Translations under genes and position numbers: made by a program
In this document: piece after piece, positions 1 to 6,804 of the stretch
How the letters are laid out: every line of letters begins with the position of its first letter
Position numbering within the stretch: position 1 is the first letter of the stretch
Source of the DNA: Neisseria mucosa
GTDB lineage: Bacteria; Pseudomonadota; Gammaproteobacteria; Burkholderiales; Neisseriaceae
Reading direction: 5' to 3'
NCBI RefSeq assembly: GCF_003044445.1
Contig: NZ_POWX01000027.1
Location: 1 to 22,769 of the forward strand
DNA: 22,769 nucleotides
The notes under the pieces: generated by a model
Database searches by the model: none
What the model was told of the DNA's origin: nothing
The model's input: the letters and a program-made list of their open reading frames with translations, nothing else

Positions 1-285
1 TTGCAAAACATTCCATGGTTCAAAGCATGTCGCGAAAGGCGAACTGCTGGGACAATGCACCGATGGAAAGCTTCTTTGCGGTGCTGAAGACGGAGTGTTT
101 CTATCGTGCAGGGGAATTGACGGTGGATGAATTGATGAAACAGATAGATGATTATATGGATTACTACAACCGCGAGCGTTGCAGTTTGAAATTGAAAAAG
201 CTGAGTCCTGTCGCATACAGAACCCAGCTTGCACAGAGCGCCTGAATAGGCTTTTATGAGTGTCCAAGATTTGGGGGCCAGTTCA
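1..285 (+). mobile_element. Right end of an IS3-family insertion sequence
   Basis: The transposase end is followed, 15 bases after its stop, by TGTCCAAGATTTGGGGGCCA GTTCA (261-285). Read on the other strand this begins TGAACTGGCCCCCAAATCTT, a typical IS3-group terminal inverted repeat. I place the element's edge at about 285. The left end and target duplication are outside the window. Confidence 0.8.
3..245 (+). CDS. IS3-family transposase, C-terminal end (partial)
   Basis: The frame is open from the window edge and ends at TGA 243-245, so only the last 80 or so residues are present. The visible part contains SMSRKANCWDNAPMESFF, typical of the end of the rve integrase core of IS3-family OrfB (DDE) transposases; the E of MES is the third catalytic acid. 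It also has the usual YYNRERCSLKLKKLSPVAYR tail. The protein cuts and joins the ends of its own element. The true start lies left of the window, so whether the element is intact cannot be judged. Family assignment is confident; the exact IS name is not. Confidence 0.9.
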   Translation, partial: AKHSMVQSMSRKANCWDNAPMESFFAVLKTECFYRAGELTVDELMKQIDDYMDYYNRERCSLKLKKLSPVAYRTQLAQSA

Positions 286-336
286 AAATTCGGACGGCCT
301 TTTTTATGACTTATGGGCAAAAAAATCTATTTGGGT

Positions 337-342
337 TATAAT
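337..342 (+). promoter_or_regulatory. Possible -10 box for the LemA-family gene
   Basis: A perfect TATAAT lies about 100 bases before the gene, in the only sizeable gap between the IS end and the coding region. No good -35 hexamer stands 16-18 bases upstream (best is TGGGCA at 314-319), so the call is weak. Confidence 0.35.
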
Positions 343-441
343 GCCATCAAACTAAATCAAATCTGCGGATTGGTTTTCGTTCGCGAGAAATCTGCAAAAT
401 ACTCAACACATTACTTCAATAAATAATCAAGGATGAGCATT

Positions 442-1038
442 ATGGGAATCATTAGTCTTATTTTCATCGCCGTGATATTGGGCTTTCTGCTGATTAATTT
501 CAAACAAAAGCTCAGCCGTTGTAAAAAAGATTACCAAGAATCTTTCGTTGCATTGCGTATCGCTTTGGCGTGTAGGCATCAGGCAGTCAGACATGTTTTA
601 GATGCGTCAAAAATCTACTTAGGGCGCGAAGGTGATGATATGGATAAAGGTTTGTTGTCCGCCTGTGGCGATGCAGAAGCGGTATTGAGCCAGGCATCCA
701 AATCTTTTTCGCCGGAATCGCTTTCCCGCCTGTGCAATGCGGAAGCAGAATTAAACAAATTGCTCCGAAGCTTGCAGGAAGCTTTGGAAAAAAACTTAAA
801 ACAACGACCCGACGAAGGGTTGAAAAGCCAGCTTGAAATGCTGGATGCAGCTGAAAACGACGTTGTTTCCGCGCGCCGTGCTTACAACCGCTCCGCAGAA
901 CGCTACAATCGCATACTGAGAAAGTCCATGAGCGGAATTATTGCGAAAGTATTGGGTTATCATGTCAAAGCAAGCCTGATTAAATTTGAAGACAACAATG
1001 GCCCTCAAATGAGCAAACATTTACTGGCACGCTCGTAA
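442..1038 (+). CDS. LemA-family membrane-anchored protein
   Basis: A protein of 198 residues with one N-terminal hydrophobic segment (about residues 2-19), a short basic stretch and a long helical region rich in Ala, Glu and Leu. The C-terminal SARRAYNRSAERYN followed by a hydrophobic GYHVKASLIKFED region matches the conserved 'ARRxYN..V..YN' end of the LemA fold, an N-anchored helical bundle facing out of the cytoplasm. Its biochemical role is not established. I chose ATG 442 over the in-frame ATG 433 because AAGGA (429-433) sits 8 bases before 442 but overlaps 433. The gene stands alone, preceded by an IS end and followed by a DUS-pair terminator. Orthology to a specific named gene is not claimed. 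Confidence 0.75.
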   Translation: MGIISLIFIAVILGFLLINFKQKLSRCKKDYQESFVALRIALACRHQAVRHVLDASKIYLGREGDDMDKGLLSACGDAEAVLSQASKSFSPESLSRLCNAEAELNKLLRSLQEALEKNLKQRPDEGLKSQLEMLDAAENDVVSARRAYNRSAERYNRILRKSMSGIIAKVLGYHVKASLIKFEDNNGPQMSKHLLARS

Positions 1039-1105
1039 TCCTGGTTCGAAACTATGACGAGTTTGGATGTGGATCCCTTTATTGTCATCATCCCTCGTTC
1101 GATAA

Positions 1106-1149
1106 AAAGGTCGTCTGAAAACCATGTTTCAGGTTTTCAGACGACCTTT
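1106..1149. terminator. Inverted DUS pair, bidirectional terminator
   Basis: AAGGTCGTCTGAAAACC and its reverse complement GGTTTTCAGACGACCTT flank a short loop and are followed by T-rich DNA on the plus strand and preceded by A-rich DNA. It lies between the convergent LemA-family gene and the Cys-tailed small gene and can end both transcripts. Confidence 0.85.
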
Positions 1150-1165
1150 GTTTTTCAAAACGGAA

Positions 1166-1312
1166 TCAACCGCCGCATGCGCCGCAGCAGCCGCCTTCAC
1201 TGTGACCGCCGCGTTTTTCTTCGTTGTTGACTACGGGCAGCTCGACTTCTTCAGACTGTTCTTTTTTGTCTTCGGGCAGGTCGTTGACTTTGATTTTGTT
1301 TTCTTCTGACAT
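1166..1312 (-). CDS. Small acidic protein with Cys-rich C-terminal tail
   Basis: An ORF of 48 residues. The start ATG at 1312-1310 is preceded by AAGAGAG about 7 bases away; a longer in-frame start at 1357 has no such site. The N-terminal two thirds are charged and acidic (SEENKIKVNDLPEDKKEQSEE), with no membrane segment. The end is GGHSEGGCCGACGG, with three cysteines and a histidine in a glycine-rich tail, which could bind a metal or form disulfides. I recognise no domain. It lies downstream of lgt on the same strand, about 200 bases away, and ends just before a bidirectional terminator. The ribosome site and the ordered composition support a real gene, but function is unknown. Confidence 0.6.
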   Translation of the reverse strand: MSEENKIKVNDLPEDKKEQSEEVELPVVNNEEKRGGHSEGGCCGACGG

Positions 1313-1392
1313 TTTGGGCTCTCTTAAAAAAGGTGGAAAGGTGTGCCACGATACCATCGGGCGGCGGATAAACCAAGTCGGATTTAAGATTT

Positions 1393-1420
1393 TTTGCGAT
1401 TCGGTTTGATGAATCGCAAA
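1393..1420. repeat. Perfect 10-bp inverted repeat
   Basis: TTTGCGATTC (1393-1402) and GAATCGCAAA (1411-1420) flank an 8-base loop. No T-run follows on either strand, so it does not look like an ordinary terminator. It lies in the leader region of the Cys-tailed small gene. Confidence 0.6.
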
Positions 1421-1462
1421 TTGCGCCTGTTTGGAATGGCTGATGCGCGGCTGATGTGAGAA

Positions 1463-1506
1463 CGGGACGCTGGTTATCGCGTCCCGCTTGGGTTTTCAGA
1501 CGACCT
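1463..1506 (-). terminator. Hairpin plus single DUS downstream of lgt
   Basis: CGGGACGC (1463-1470) and GCGTCCCG (1479-1486) form an 8-bp GC-rich stem with an 8-base loop, just past the lgt stop. A complete DUS on the minus strand (1495-1506, TTCAGACGACCT as read here) lies between it and lgt. There is no clear T-run, so termination is only likely. The rest of the gap 1313-1513 holds the inverted repeat at 1393-1420. Confidence 0.45.
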
Positions 1507-1513
1507 TTGGGTA

Positions 1514-2368
1514 TCAGTTCAGGCGGTTTTTCTTACCGAACCAAACGAAGCCGATGGCGCCCAAAACAATCATCGGCACGCTCAACCATTGTCCCATCGA
1601 CAAGCCCAAGGTGAGCAGGCCGAGATAGTCGTCGGGCTGGCGGGCGTATTCGGCAATGAAGCGGAAGAAGCCGTAGCCGCCAAGGAAGAGGGAGGCGACT
1701 TGTCCCGTCGGGCGCGGTTTTTTGGAGAAAATCCATACGACGATGAAGAGGCAGATGCCTTCAAGCGCGAATTGGTAGAGTTGCGAAGGGTGGCGCGGCA
1801 GCACATGGTATTGCTGCATCCATTCCGCCCAAAGCGGGTTGCGCACGGCGGCATTGAGGTCTTCTGCGCGCGCTTGCGGGAAGCCCATTGCCCAAAAGGC
1901 GTTGATGTCGGTAATGCGACCCCAGAGTTCGCCGTTGATAAAGTTGCCGATACGGCCGGAAGCCAAACCCAGCGGAACGAGCGGTGCGACGAAATCCATG
2001 GTTTTCAAGGTACTGATTTTGTGTTTGCGGCTGAACAGCCACATGGCGATGACGACGCCCAAGAAGCCGCCGTGAAACGACATGCCGCCTTCCCAGACTT
2101 TGAGCATTTCGAGCGGATGGTCGAGGTAGTATGAGAATTTGTAAAACAAGATATAGCCGAGCCGTCCGCCGAGGATGACGCCCAACACGCCCCAAGTCAG
2201 GAAGTCATCGAGCATTTCTTGGGTAAAGGCGGTGTTGCCTTGTTTGATGCGGCGGCGTCCCAGCCATAGGAAAAGCATAAAGCCGACGATATAGCTGAGG
2301 GCATACCAGCGGATGGCGACTGGTCCGATACTGATTGCAATGGGGTCAAACTGCGGATGTATCATCAT
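1514..2368 (-). CDS. lgt: Prolipoprotein diacylglyceryl transferase
   Basis: A 284-residue inner-membrane enzyme that transfers diacylglycerol from phosphatidylglycerol to the lipobox cysteine of prolipoproteins, the first step of lipoprotein maturation. Several hydrophobic segments are visible (about residues 20-37, 58-78, 100-113, and others near the C-terminus). The signature GRIGNFINGELWGR is at 138-151, the conserved MSFHGGFLG with His99 lies just before it, and HPSQLYQFALEG follows. Length is normal for the family. Of two adjacent ATGs I chose 2368, because AAGGA stands 8 bases upstream. A DUS-pair terminator separates it from the carboxypeptidase gene behind it, so it probably has its own promoter. 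Confidence 0.97.
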   Translation of the reverse strand: MMIHPQFDPIAISIGPVAIRWYALSYIVGFMLFLWLGRRRIKQGNTAFTQEMLDDFLTWGVLGVILGGRLGYILFYKFSYYLDHPLEMLKVWEGGMSFHGGFLGVVIAMWLFSRKHKISTLKTMDFVAPLVPLGLASGRIGNFINGELWGRITDINAFWAMGFPQARAEDLNAAVRNPLWAEWMQQYHVLPRHPSQLYQFALEGICLFIVVWIFSKKPRPTGQVASLFLGGYGFFRFIAEYARQPDDYLGLLTLGLSMGQWLSVPMIVLGAIGFVWFGKKNRLN

Positions 2369-2415
2369 GATGGTGTTCCTTATGGGAAGGGCGGTTTATG
2401 TGTTTTTAGCCCGAC

Positions 2416-2460
2416 AAAGGTCGTCTGAAAATGCCGATTGGGATTTTCAGACGACCTTTT
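2416..2460. terminator. Inverted DUS pair after the M14 carboxypeptidase gene
   Basis: AAAGGTCGTCTGAAAAT and ATTTTCAGACGACCTTT form a long stem in the 109-base gap between the carboxypeptidase stop and the lgt start, both genes on the minus strand. It ends the upstream transcript. Confidence 0.8.
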
Positions 2461-2477
2461 GTGTGATGGGAAAAGAA

Positions 2478-3608
2478 TTATCGCAAATCATCGACAACGT
2501 TCAAGACCGCTGACAACATGGCTTCGCCCAAGCGCAGGGAGCGTTGACCGTTCCAGCCGAAATCGTCGTCGGGCAGGTTGGCGTTGTCTTTAAACGGCAT
2601 TTCGAGCGTATAGGCGAGGCAGTCGAAACGGTTGCCCACCCAGTTGGTTGCGAGCGTCATGTTCGCCTGGCCGGGCGCGTCTTTTTCATAGCCGTATTCG
2701 TCTTGGAAGTCGGGGCTGGCGGAGAGCAGGGCGGTTTTGAACTGCGTTTCCAGCGCGGCGATACGCGGATTGTAGTTCGGCACGCCTTCCGTACCGGCGA
2801 CAAAGACAAACGGCAGCCCTTCGTCGCCGTGAATGTCTAGGAACAAATCCACGCCGGTTTCCAGCATTTTTTCGCGAACGAGGAATACTTCGGGGCTTTT
2901 TTCCAAAGTCGGATTTTCCCATTCGCGATTGAGGTTTGCGCCTGCGGCATTGGTTCGAAGGTTGCCCAATACCGAGCCGTCGGGGTTCATGTTCGGCACG
3001 ATGTAGAACGTGGCGCGGTCGAGCAGAGTGCGTGCAGTCGGGTCTTGCGGATCGAGCAGGCGGCCGAGCAGTCCTTCGATAAACCATTCCGCCATCGTTT
3101 CGCCCGGATGCTGACGCGCGATAATCCAGATTTTCATGTCGCTTTCAACTTGGTTGCCGATGGTCAGCAGGTTGATGTCGCGGCCTTGCACGGTGCTGCC
3201 CAAGTCGTCGATGCGGCAAAGCCCGCTGCCTTGCGCGTCGCCCAAGAGGTTTAAATGCTGTTCGTGGGAGTAGGGTTCGAAATAGGCGTAGTAAACGCTG
3301 TTGGAGAGCGGGGTATGGTTGATGGTCAGCACGCCATTTTCGTATTCGGTCGGGACGCGGAACCAATTTTGGCGGTCGTAAGAGGCGCACGCCTGATAAT
3401 CTTCCCAGCCTTGCGGATAAGCCGAATCCGCCGCGTTTTCAAAGTGCATCACGCAATTCTGGTAGGCCGCACCTTGCAGGCGGAAGTAAAACCATTGGGC
3501 GAAATCGGAAGCGTTGTCCGGACGCAGGGCGAGGCGGATATTGGCAGGGTCGGTCAGGTCTTTGACGACGACGGAGCCGGCATCAAATTGAGTGCTGATT
3601 TTAATCAT
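2478..3608 (-). CDS. M14-family zinc carboxypeptidase (cytosolic type)
   Basis: A protein of 376 residues with no signal peptide. The first 120 or so residues are a beta-rich N-terminal domain like that of cytosolic carboxypeptidases. The peptidase domain shows the zinc motif QHPGE (His167, Glu170), the substrate region PNMNPDGSVLGNLRTN followed by AGANLNREW, the third zinc ligand in DIHGDEG (His260) and the catalytic glutamate in TLEMPF (Glu336). All key residues are intact, so it should be an active metallopeptidase removing C-terminal residues. The substrate in bacteria is not known. ATG 3608 is preceded by AGGA at normal distance. The gene is monocistronic, between a single DUS and a DUS-pair terminator. 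Confidence 0.88.
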   Translation of the reverse strand: MIKISTQFDAGSVVVKDLTDPANIRLALRPDNASDFAQWFYFRLQGAAYQNCVMHFENAADSAYPQGWEDYQACASYDRQNWFRVPTEYENGVLTINHTPLSNSVYYAYFEPYSHEQHLNLLGDAQGSGLCRIDDLGSTVQGRDINLLTIGNQVESDMKIWIIARQHPGETMAEWFIEGLLGRLLDPQDPTARTLLDRATFYIVPNMNPDGSVLGNLRTNAAGANLNREWENPTLEKSPEVFLVREKMLETGVDLFLDIHGDEGLPFVFVAGTEGVPNYNPRIAALETQFKTALLSASPDFQDEYGYEKDAPGQANMTLATNWVGNRFDCLAYTLEMPFKDNANLPDDDFGWNGQRSLRLGEAMLSAVLNVVDDLR

Positions 3609-3770
3609 GGGAAAGTCCTCGGTATATCGGGCGAACCGGATAACCGTTGTTTGAAAAAATGTGTGGGCAATACCGCGTCCGTCGGCGACGGCAAACCGAT
3701 ATGCCCGAATCCGTTGATTCTACCATTCCGACGGGCGCGTCCTCAACCGATAAGGGGCGGGGAATGTTGT

Positions 3771-3782
3771 TTCAGACGACCT
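3771..3782 (-). other. Single DNA uptake sequence
   Basis: TTCAGACGACCT is a full DUS on the minus strand, in the 308-base gap 3609-3916 upstream of argB. The rest of that gap holds a decayed CREE (3793-3885) and the argB promoter. I see nothing coding in it. Confidence 0.85.
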
Positions 3783-3792
3783 TTGACGTTAA

Positions 3793-3885
3793 GATAGGGC
3801 AGATTCACTTTAAATCGGGACAAGACGGCAAAGCGGCAAATAGTTGCAAAGCTGATTTTTACTGATTCAAAGGTGATCCGCTATA
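3793..3885. repeat. Decayed Correia element (CREE) upstream of argB
   Basis: The left part GATTCACTTTAAATCGGGAC followed by AAG matches GATTAACTTTAAATCAGGAC plus AAG of the intact copies. The right part TGATTCAAAGGTGATCCGC then TATA resembles their GGTTTAAAGTTAATCCAC then TATA end. The middle is heavily diverged and about 15 bases shorter than the 107-bp copies. I infer common descent from ordered matches at both ends. Confidence 0.55.
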
Positions 3886-3887
3886 AT
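3858..3887 (+). promoter_or_regulatory. argB promoter
   Basis: TTTACT (3858-3863), an 18-base spacer and a perfect TATAAT (3882-3887), about 30 bases before the argB start. The -10 begins in the terminal TATA of the decayed CREE. Confidence 0.6.
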
Positions 3888-3916
3888 GATTAAATTGTTA
3901 ACAATGAGACACGATT

Positions 3917-4807
3917 ATGAGCGAATCCCACCCCATTTCCGCAGCCGACAAAGCGCGCATTTTAGCCGAAGCCCTGCCGTATATCCGCCGTTTTTCCGGC
4001 TCCGTCATCGTCATCAAATACGGCGGCAACGCCATGACCGAGCCTGCTTTGAAAGAAGGATTCGCCCGCGATGTTGTTTTGCTCAAACTGGTGGGCATCC
4101 ACCCCGTCATCGTCCACGGCGGCGGCCCGCAAATTAATGAAATGTTGGAAAAAATCGGTAAAAAAGGCGAATTCGTGCAAGGCATGCGCGTGACCGACGG
4201 CGAAACGATGGACATCGTCGAAATGGTGTTGGGCGGTCATGTGAATAAAGAAATCGTCTCGCTGATTAATTTGCAGGGCGGACGCGCGGTCGGCGTCACC
4301 GGACGCGACAACCACTTCATCAAAGCGAAAAAACTGCTGGTCGATACGCCTGAACAAACAGGCGTGGACATCGGACAAGTCGGTACGGTCGAAAGCATAG
4401 ACGTGCGCCTGATTGAAGGATTGATCGAACGCGGCTGCATCCCCGTCGTCGCGCCCATCGGCGTCGGCGAAAAAGGCGAAGCGTTCAACATCAACGCGGA
4501 TTTAGTCGCAGGCAAACTGGCGGAAGAGTTGAACGCGGAAAAACTGCTAATGATGACCAATATCGCCGGTGTGATGGACAAAGAAGGCAACCTGCTGACC
4601 AACCTCACACCAAGCCGTATCGGCGAATTAATCGCAGACGGCACGCTCTACGGCGGTATGTTGCCCAAAATCAGCTCCGCCGTCGAAGCAGCAAGTAACG
4701 GCGTCAAAGCGACCCACATCATCGACGGCCGCCTGCCCAACGCGCTTTTGCTGGAAATTTTCACCGATGCGGGCATAGGCTCGATGATTTTGGGTGAAAG
4801 TTCATAA
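3917..4807 (+). CDS. argB: N-acetylglutamate kinase
   Basis: A 296-residue amino-acid-kinase-fold enzyme that phosphorylates N-acetyl-L-glutamate with ATP, the second step of arginine synthesis in the cytoplasm. Visible motifs are VIKYGGNAM (residues 32-40, nucleotide-binding lysine), VIVHGGGPQIN (64-74), the ligand-binding run around GGHVNKEIVSLINLQGG and GVTGRDN, and the C-terminal RLPNALLLEIFTDAG. Length is normal. The start ATG has only a poor ribosome site. The gene is monocistronic; a short CREE and a DUS-pair terminator follow. Confidence 0.97.
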   Translation: MSESHPISAADKARILAEALPYIRRFSGSVIVIKYGGNAMTEPALKEGFARDVVLLKLVGIHPVIVHGGGPQINEMLEKIGKKGEFVQGMRVTDGETMDIVEMVLGGHVNKEIVSLINLQGGRAVGVTGRDNHFIKAKKLLVDTPEQTGVDIGQVGTVESIDVRLIEGLIERGCIPVVAPIGVGEKGEAFNINADLVAGKLAEELNAEKLLMMTNIAGVMDKEGNLLTNLTPSRIGELIADGTLYGGMLPKISSAVEAASNGVKATHIIDGRLPNALLLEIFTDAGIGSMILGESS

Positions 4808-4833
4808 CGGCCCGCAGATGATTCAATGCTTGT

Positions 4834-4940
4834 TATAGTGGATTAACTTTAAATCAGGACAAGGCGACGAAGCCGCAGACAGTACAGATAGTACGGCAAG
4901 GCGAGGCAACGCCGTACTGGTTTAAAGTTAATCCACTATA
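4834..4940. repeat. Correia repeat enclosed element, short form (107 bp)
   Basis: It begins TATAGTGGATTAACTTTAAA and ends with the near-perfect inverse, TTTAAAGTTAATCCACTATA. The interior has the known CREE sequence GACAAGGCGACGAAGCCGCA. It lacks the roughly 50-base internal segment of the long form. It lies between the convergent argB and ppx. CREEs are non-autonomous neisserial elements inserting at TA; their transcripts can be cut by RNase III (family knowledge). Confidence 0.93.
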
Positions 4941-4971
4941 AACAGCAGGCCTTGCCAATGCCAGAATACAC

Positions 4972-5041
4972 AAAAGGTCGTCTGAAAACCTGTTTCAACG
5001 TTCATCACGAATGCTGAAACGGATTTTCAGACGACCTTTTT
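4972..5041. terminator. Inverted DUS pair between argB and ppx
   Basis: AAAAGGTCGTCTGAAAA and TTTTCAGACGACCTTTT enclose a second small stem (GTTTCA/TGAAAC). It lies between the converging argB and ppx genes and can terminate both. Confidence 0.85.
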
Positions 5042-5054
5042 GCCATTTTCAACC

Positions 5055-6563
5055 CTATTGAGGCTGCACGTTGAAAGGCATATCGATTTTTTGCCATTGC
5101 GCGCTTTCGTAGTCGAGCGCGGCGGCGATTAGGGGGTGTTGTTCGAGCCAGTTTTGGCTGATGCGCAGGATGAAGCCTTTTCCGGTTTCGTCGGCGCGCA
5201 GTTGGGTTTGCGGCGGCAGATCCAAAGGAAGGCGGGCGCGGCAGAAAAGTGCGGCAAGGCGCAGGGAGAGGACGGCGTACCAAAGCATTTCGCTGCTGCC
5301 GACAATATCCGCCATTTTTTTCATGTCGCCGCGATGTCCGATGACCAGTTGTGCGAGTATGGTTTGCTCTTTGCGGGAGAAGCCGGGCATATCGGCGTTT
5401 TCGAGGATGTAGGCAGAGTGTTTGTGGTAGCCTGTGTGGGCGATGTCGAGTCCGATTTCGTGCAGCCTGCCTGCCCAGCCGAGGTATTGTTGCCATTGGG
5501 CAAGGTCTTGGACGGTTACGTTTTTGGCGTGGCACAGGCTGTCCATAAAGGCTTGCGCGGTTTCGGCGACGCGTTTGGCTTGGTTGAGGCTGACGTGGTA
5601 GCGGTTTTGGAACTCGGCGGTCGTCTGATCGCGCATGTCTTCGTTCAAACCGCGTCCGATCAGGTCGTAGAACACGCCGTCGCGCAGGGCGGCTTCGGTA
5701 ACGGTCATCTTGGTGAGTTCGAGTTCTTCAAACGCTGCCATCATGACCGCCAGTCCGCCGGCAAATACTTCCACGCGTTCGGGTTTGAGGCTTTCGAATT
5801 TGGCTTTTTTGACGGAACCGGCTTCAATGATGCGGTCGGCAAGATGGCGCATGCCTTTGTAGGTAATGTCGGCTTCTTGCGGCAGCTCGACAGCGATAAG
5901 GTCGCGTATGGATTTGGCGGAGCCGGATGTGCCGATGGCGAAATCCCAGCCTGTGCGCTTCATCATTTTGCTGATGCGCTGGATTTCGTTGCGTGCGGCG
6001 GAGATGGCGGCTTGGAAATCTTTGGCGGTGATTTTGTTTTGAAAGAAACGCAGGCTGTAAGTAACGCAGCCTAAGGGCAGGCTTTCGGTGGCAAGCGGGT
6101 GCAGGTCGGAACCGATAACAAACTCGGTTGAGCCGCCGCCGATGTCGATGACGAGCATTTTGTCGCCGTTGGGCGGCAGGGTGTGGACGACGCCGGTGTA
6201 AATAAGACGAGCTTCTTCGCGGCCGGCGATGATTTCGATGGGGAAGCCCAGTGCAGCTTCGGCTTTGGGTAGGAATTGGGCGATATTTTTTGCTACGCGG
6301 AAGGTGTTGGTCGCCACGACACGCACTTGTTCGGGTCTGAACCCGCGCAGCCGTTCGCCGAATTTTGCCAAACAGTCTAAGGCGCGTTCTTGGGATTCTT
6401 CGCTGAGGTTTTTATGTTCGTCCAAACCGGCGGCAAAGCGCACCATTTGTTTGAAGGAATCAATGACTTTTAGTTGTCCGTTGTTGTTTTCGCAAACTTG
6501 GAGGCGGAAGCTGTTGGAACCTAAATCGACGGATGCCAGGACGTTGGTGGGCGTAGTGGTCAT
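5055..6563 (-). CDS. ppx: Exopolyphosphatase (Ppx/GppA family)
   Basis: A 502-residue protein starting at the ATG that gives MTTTPTNVLASVDLGSNSF; an upstream in-frame ATG adds 30 residues with no family character. The ASKHA-fold phosphatase domain shows DLGSNSFRL (13-21), the catalytic glutamate region GREEARLIY (about 114-122), VIDIGGGSTEFVIG (138-151) and GTSGSAKSI. A C-terminal HD-like helical region carries HEIGLDIAHTGYHKHSAY and GHRGD. These enzymes release phosphate from the ends of polyphosphate; GppA relatives also hydrolyse pppGpp, and sequence alone does not settle which activity dominates. It converges on argB across a shared terminator. Confidence 0.92.
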   Translation of the reverse strand: MTTTPTNVLASVDLGSNSFRLQVCENNNGQLKVIDSFKQMVRFAAGLDEHKNLSEESQERALDCLAKFGERLRGFRPEQVRVVATNTFRVAKNIAQFLPKAEAALGFPIEIIAGREEARLIYTGVVHTLPPNGDKMLVIDIGGGSTEFVIGSDLHPLATESLPLGCVTYSLRFFQNKITAKDFQAAISAARNEIQRISKMMKRTGWDFAIGTSGSAKSIRDLIAVELPQEADITYKGMRHLADRIIEAGSVKKAKFESLKPERVEVFAGGLAVMMAAFEELELTKMTVTEAALRDGVFYDLIGRGLNEDMRDQTTAEFQNRYHVSLNQAKRVAETAQAFMDSLCHAKNVTVQDLAQWQQYLGWAGRLHEIGLDIAHTGYHKHSAYILENADMPGFSRKEQTILAQLVIGHRGDMKKMADIVGSSEMLWYAVLSLRLAALFCRARLPLDLPPQTQLRADETGKGFILRISQNWLEQHPLIAAALDYESAQWQKIDMPFNVQPQ

Positions 6564-6631
6564 GAAAAAATACCGGTGGATAAACGAAGGCCTAATGTTA
6601 CTCTGTCCCGCCGTTGATTGACAATATCGCA

Positions 6632-6678
6632 AATCAACTTTAAACCGCCGCAATTCTGCTTCAGGTTAATCCACTATA
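6632..6678. repeat. Remnant of a Correia element
   Basis: ATCAACTTTAAACC (6632-6645) and GGTTAATCCACTATA (6664-6678) match the two ends of the CREE repeats, but nearly all the interior is lost. It lies between the divergent ppx and lytic transglycosylase genes. Confidence 0.5.
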
Positions 6679-6697
6679 TAAATGATGCACGCTGCCT

Positions 6698-6726
6698 TTG
6701 ATTCTGCACGGAGATCTTCTTATAAT
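6698..6726 (+). promoter_or_regulatory. Promoter of the lytic transglycosylase gene
   Basis: TTGATT (6698-6703), a 17-base spacer and TATAAT (6721-6726) make a good sigma-70 promoter. Transcription would start near 6733, some 70 bases ahead of the start codon, so the leader includes the hairpins described next. Confidence 0.7.
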
Positions 6727-6730
6727 ATCC

Positions 6731-6786
6731 GTTTTGCAAACGTCAAAACGGTCGTCTGAAAACGAAAATAGGTTTTTCAGACGACC
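6731..6786 (+). promoter_or_regulatory. Leader hairpins, including an inverted DUS pair
   Basis: GTTTTG (6731-6736) can pair with CAAAAC (6744-6749). Directly after it GGTCGTCTGAAAA (6750-6762) pairs with TTTTCAGACGACC (6774-6786). The larger stem looks like the terminators elsewhere in the window but lies between the promoter and the gene, so it may attenuate transcription or act on the leader RNA. Confidence 0.55.
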
Positions 6787-6804
6787 TTTAAACCGACTAA
6801 ACGA

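Noticed and set aside
433..441. Upstream ATG for the LemA-family gene
   Set aside because: The AAGGA site overlaps this ATG, leaving no spacing; the next in-frame ATG has ideal spacing.
1124..1309. Hydrophobic plus-strand ORF opposite the Cys-tailed gene
   Set aside because: It begins inside the DUS terminator and has no ribosome site; its Phe/Val-rich content mirrors the acidic gene on the other strand.
1589..2134. Plus-strand ORF of 181 codons inside lgt
   Set aside because: Antisense to a clear lgt with all its motifs.
5136..6074. Long plus-strand ORF of 312 codons opposite ppx
   Set aside because: It is the antisense shadow of ppx, composed of Val/Gly/Phe-rich sequence with no domain; ppx explains the region fully.
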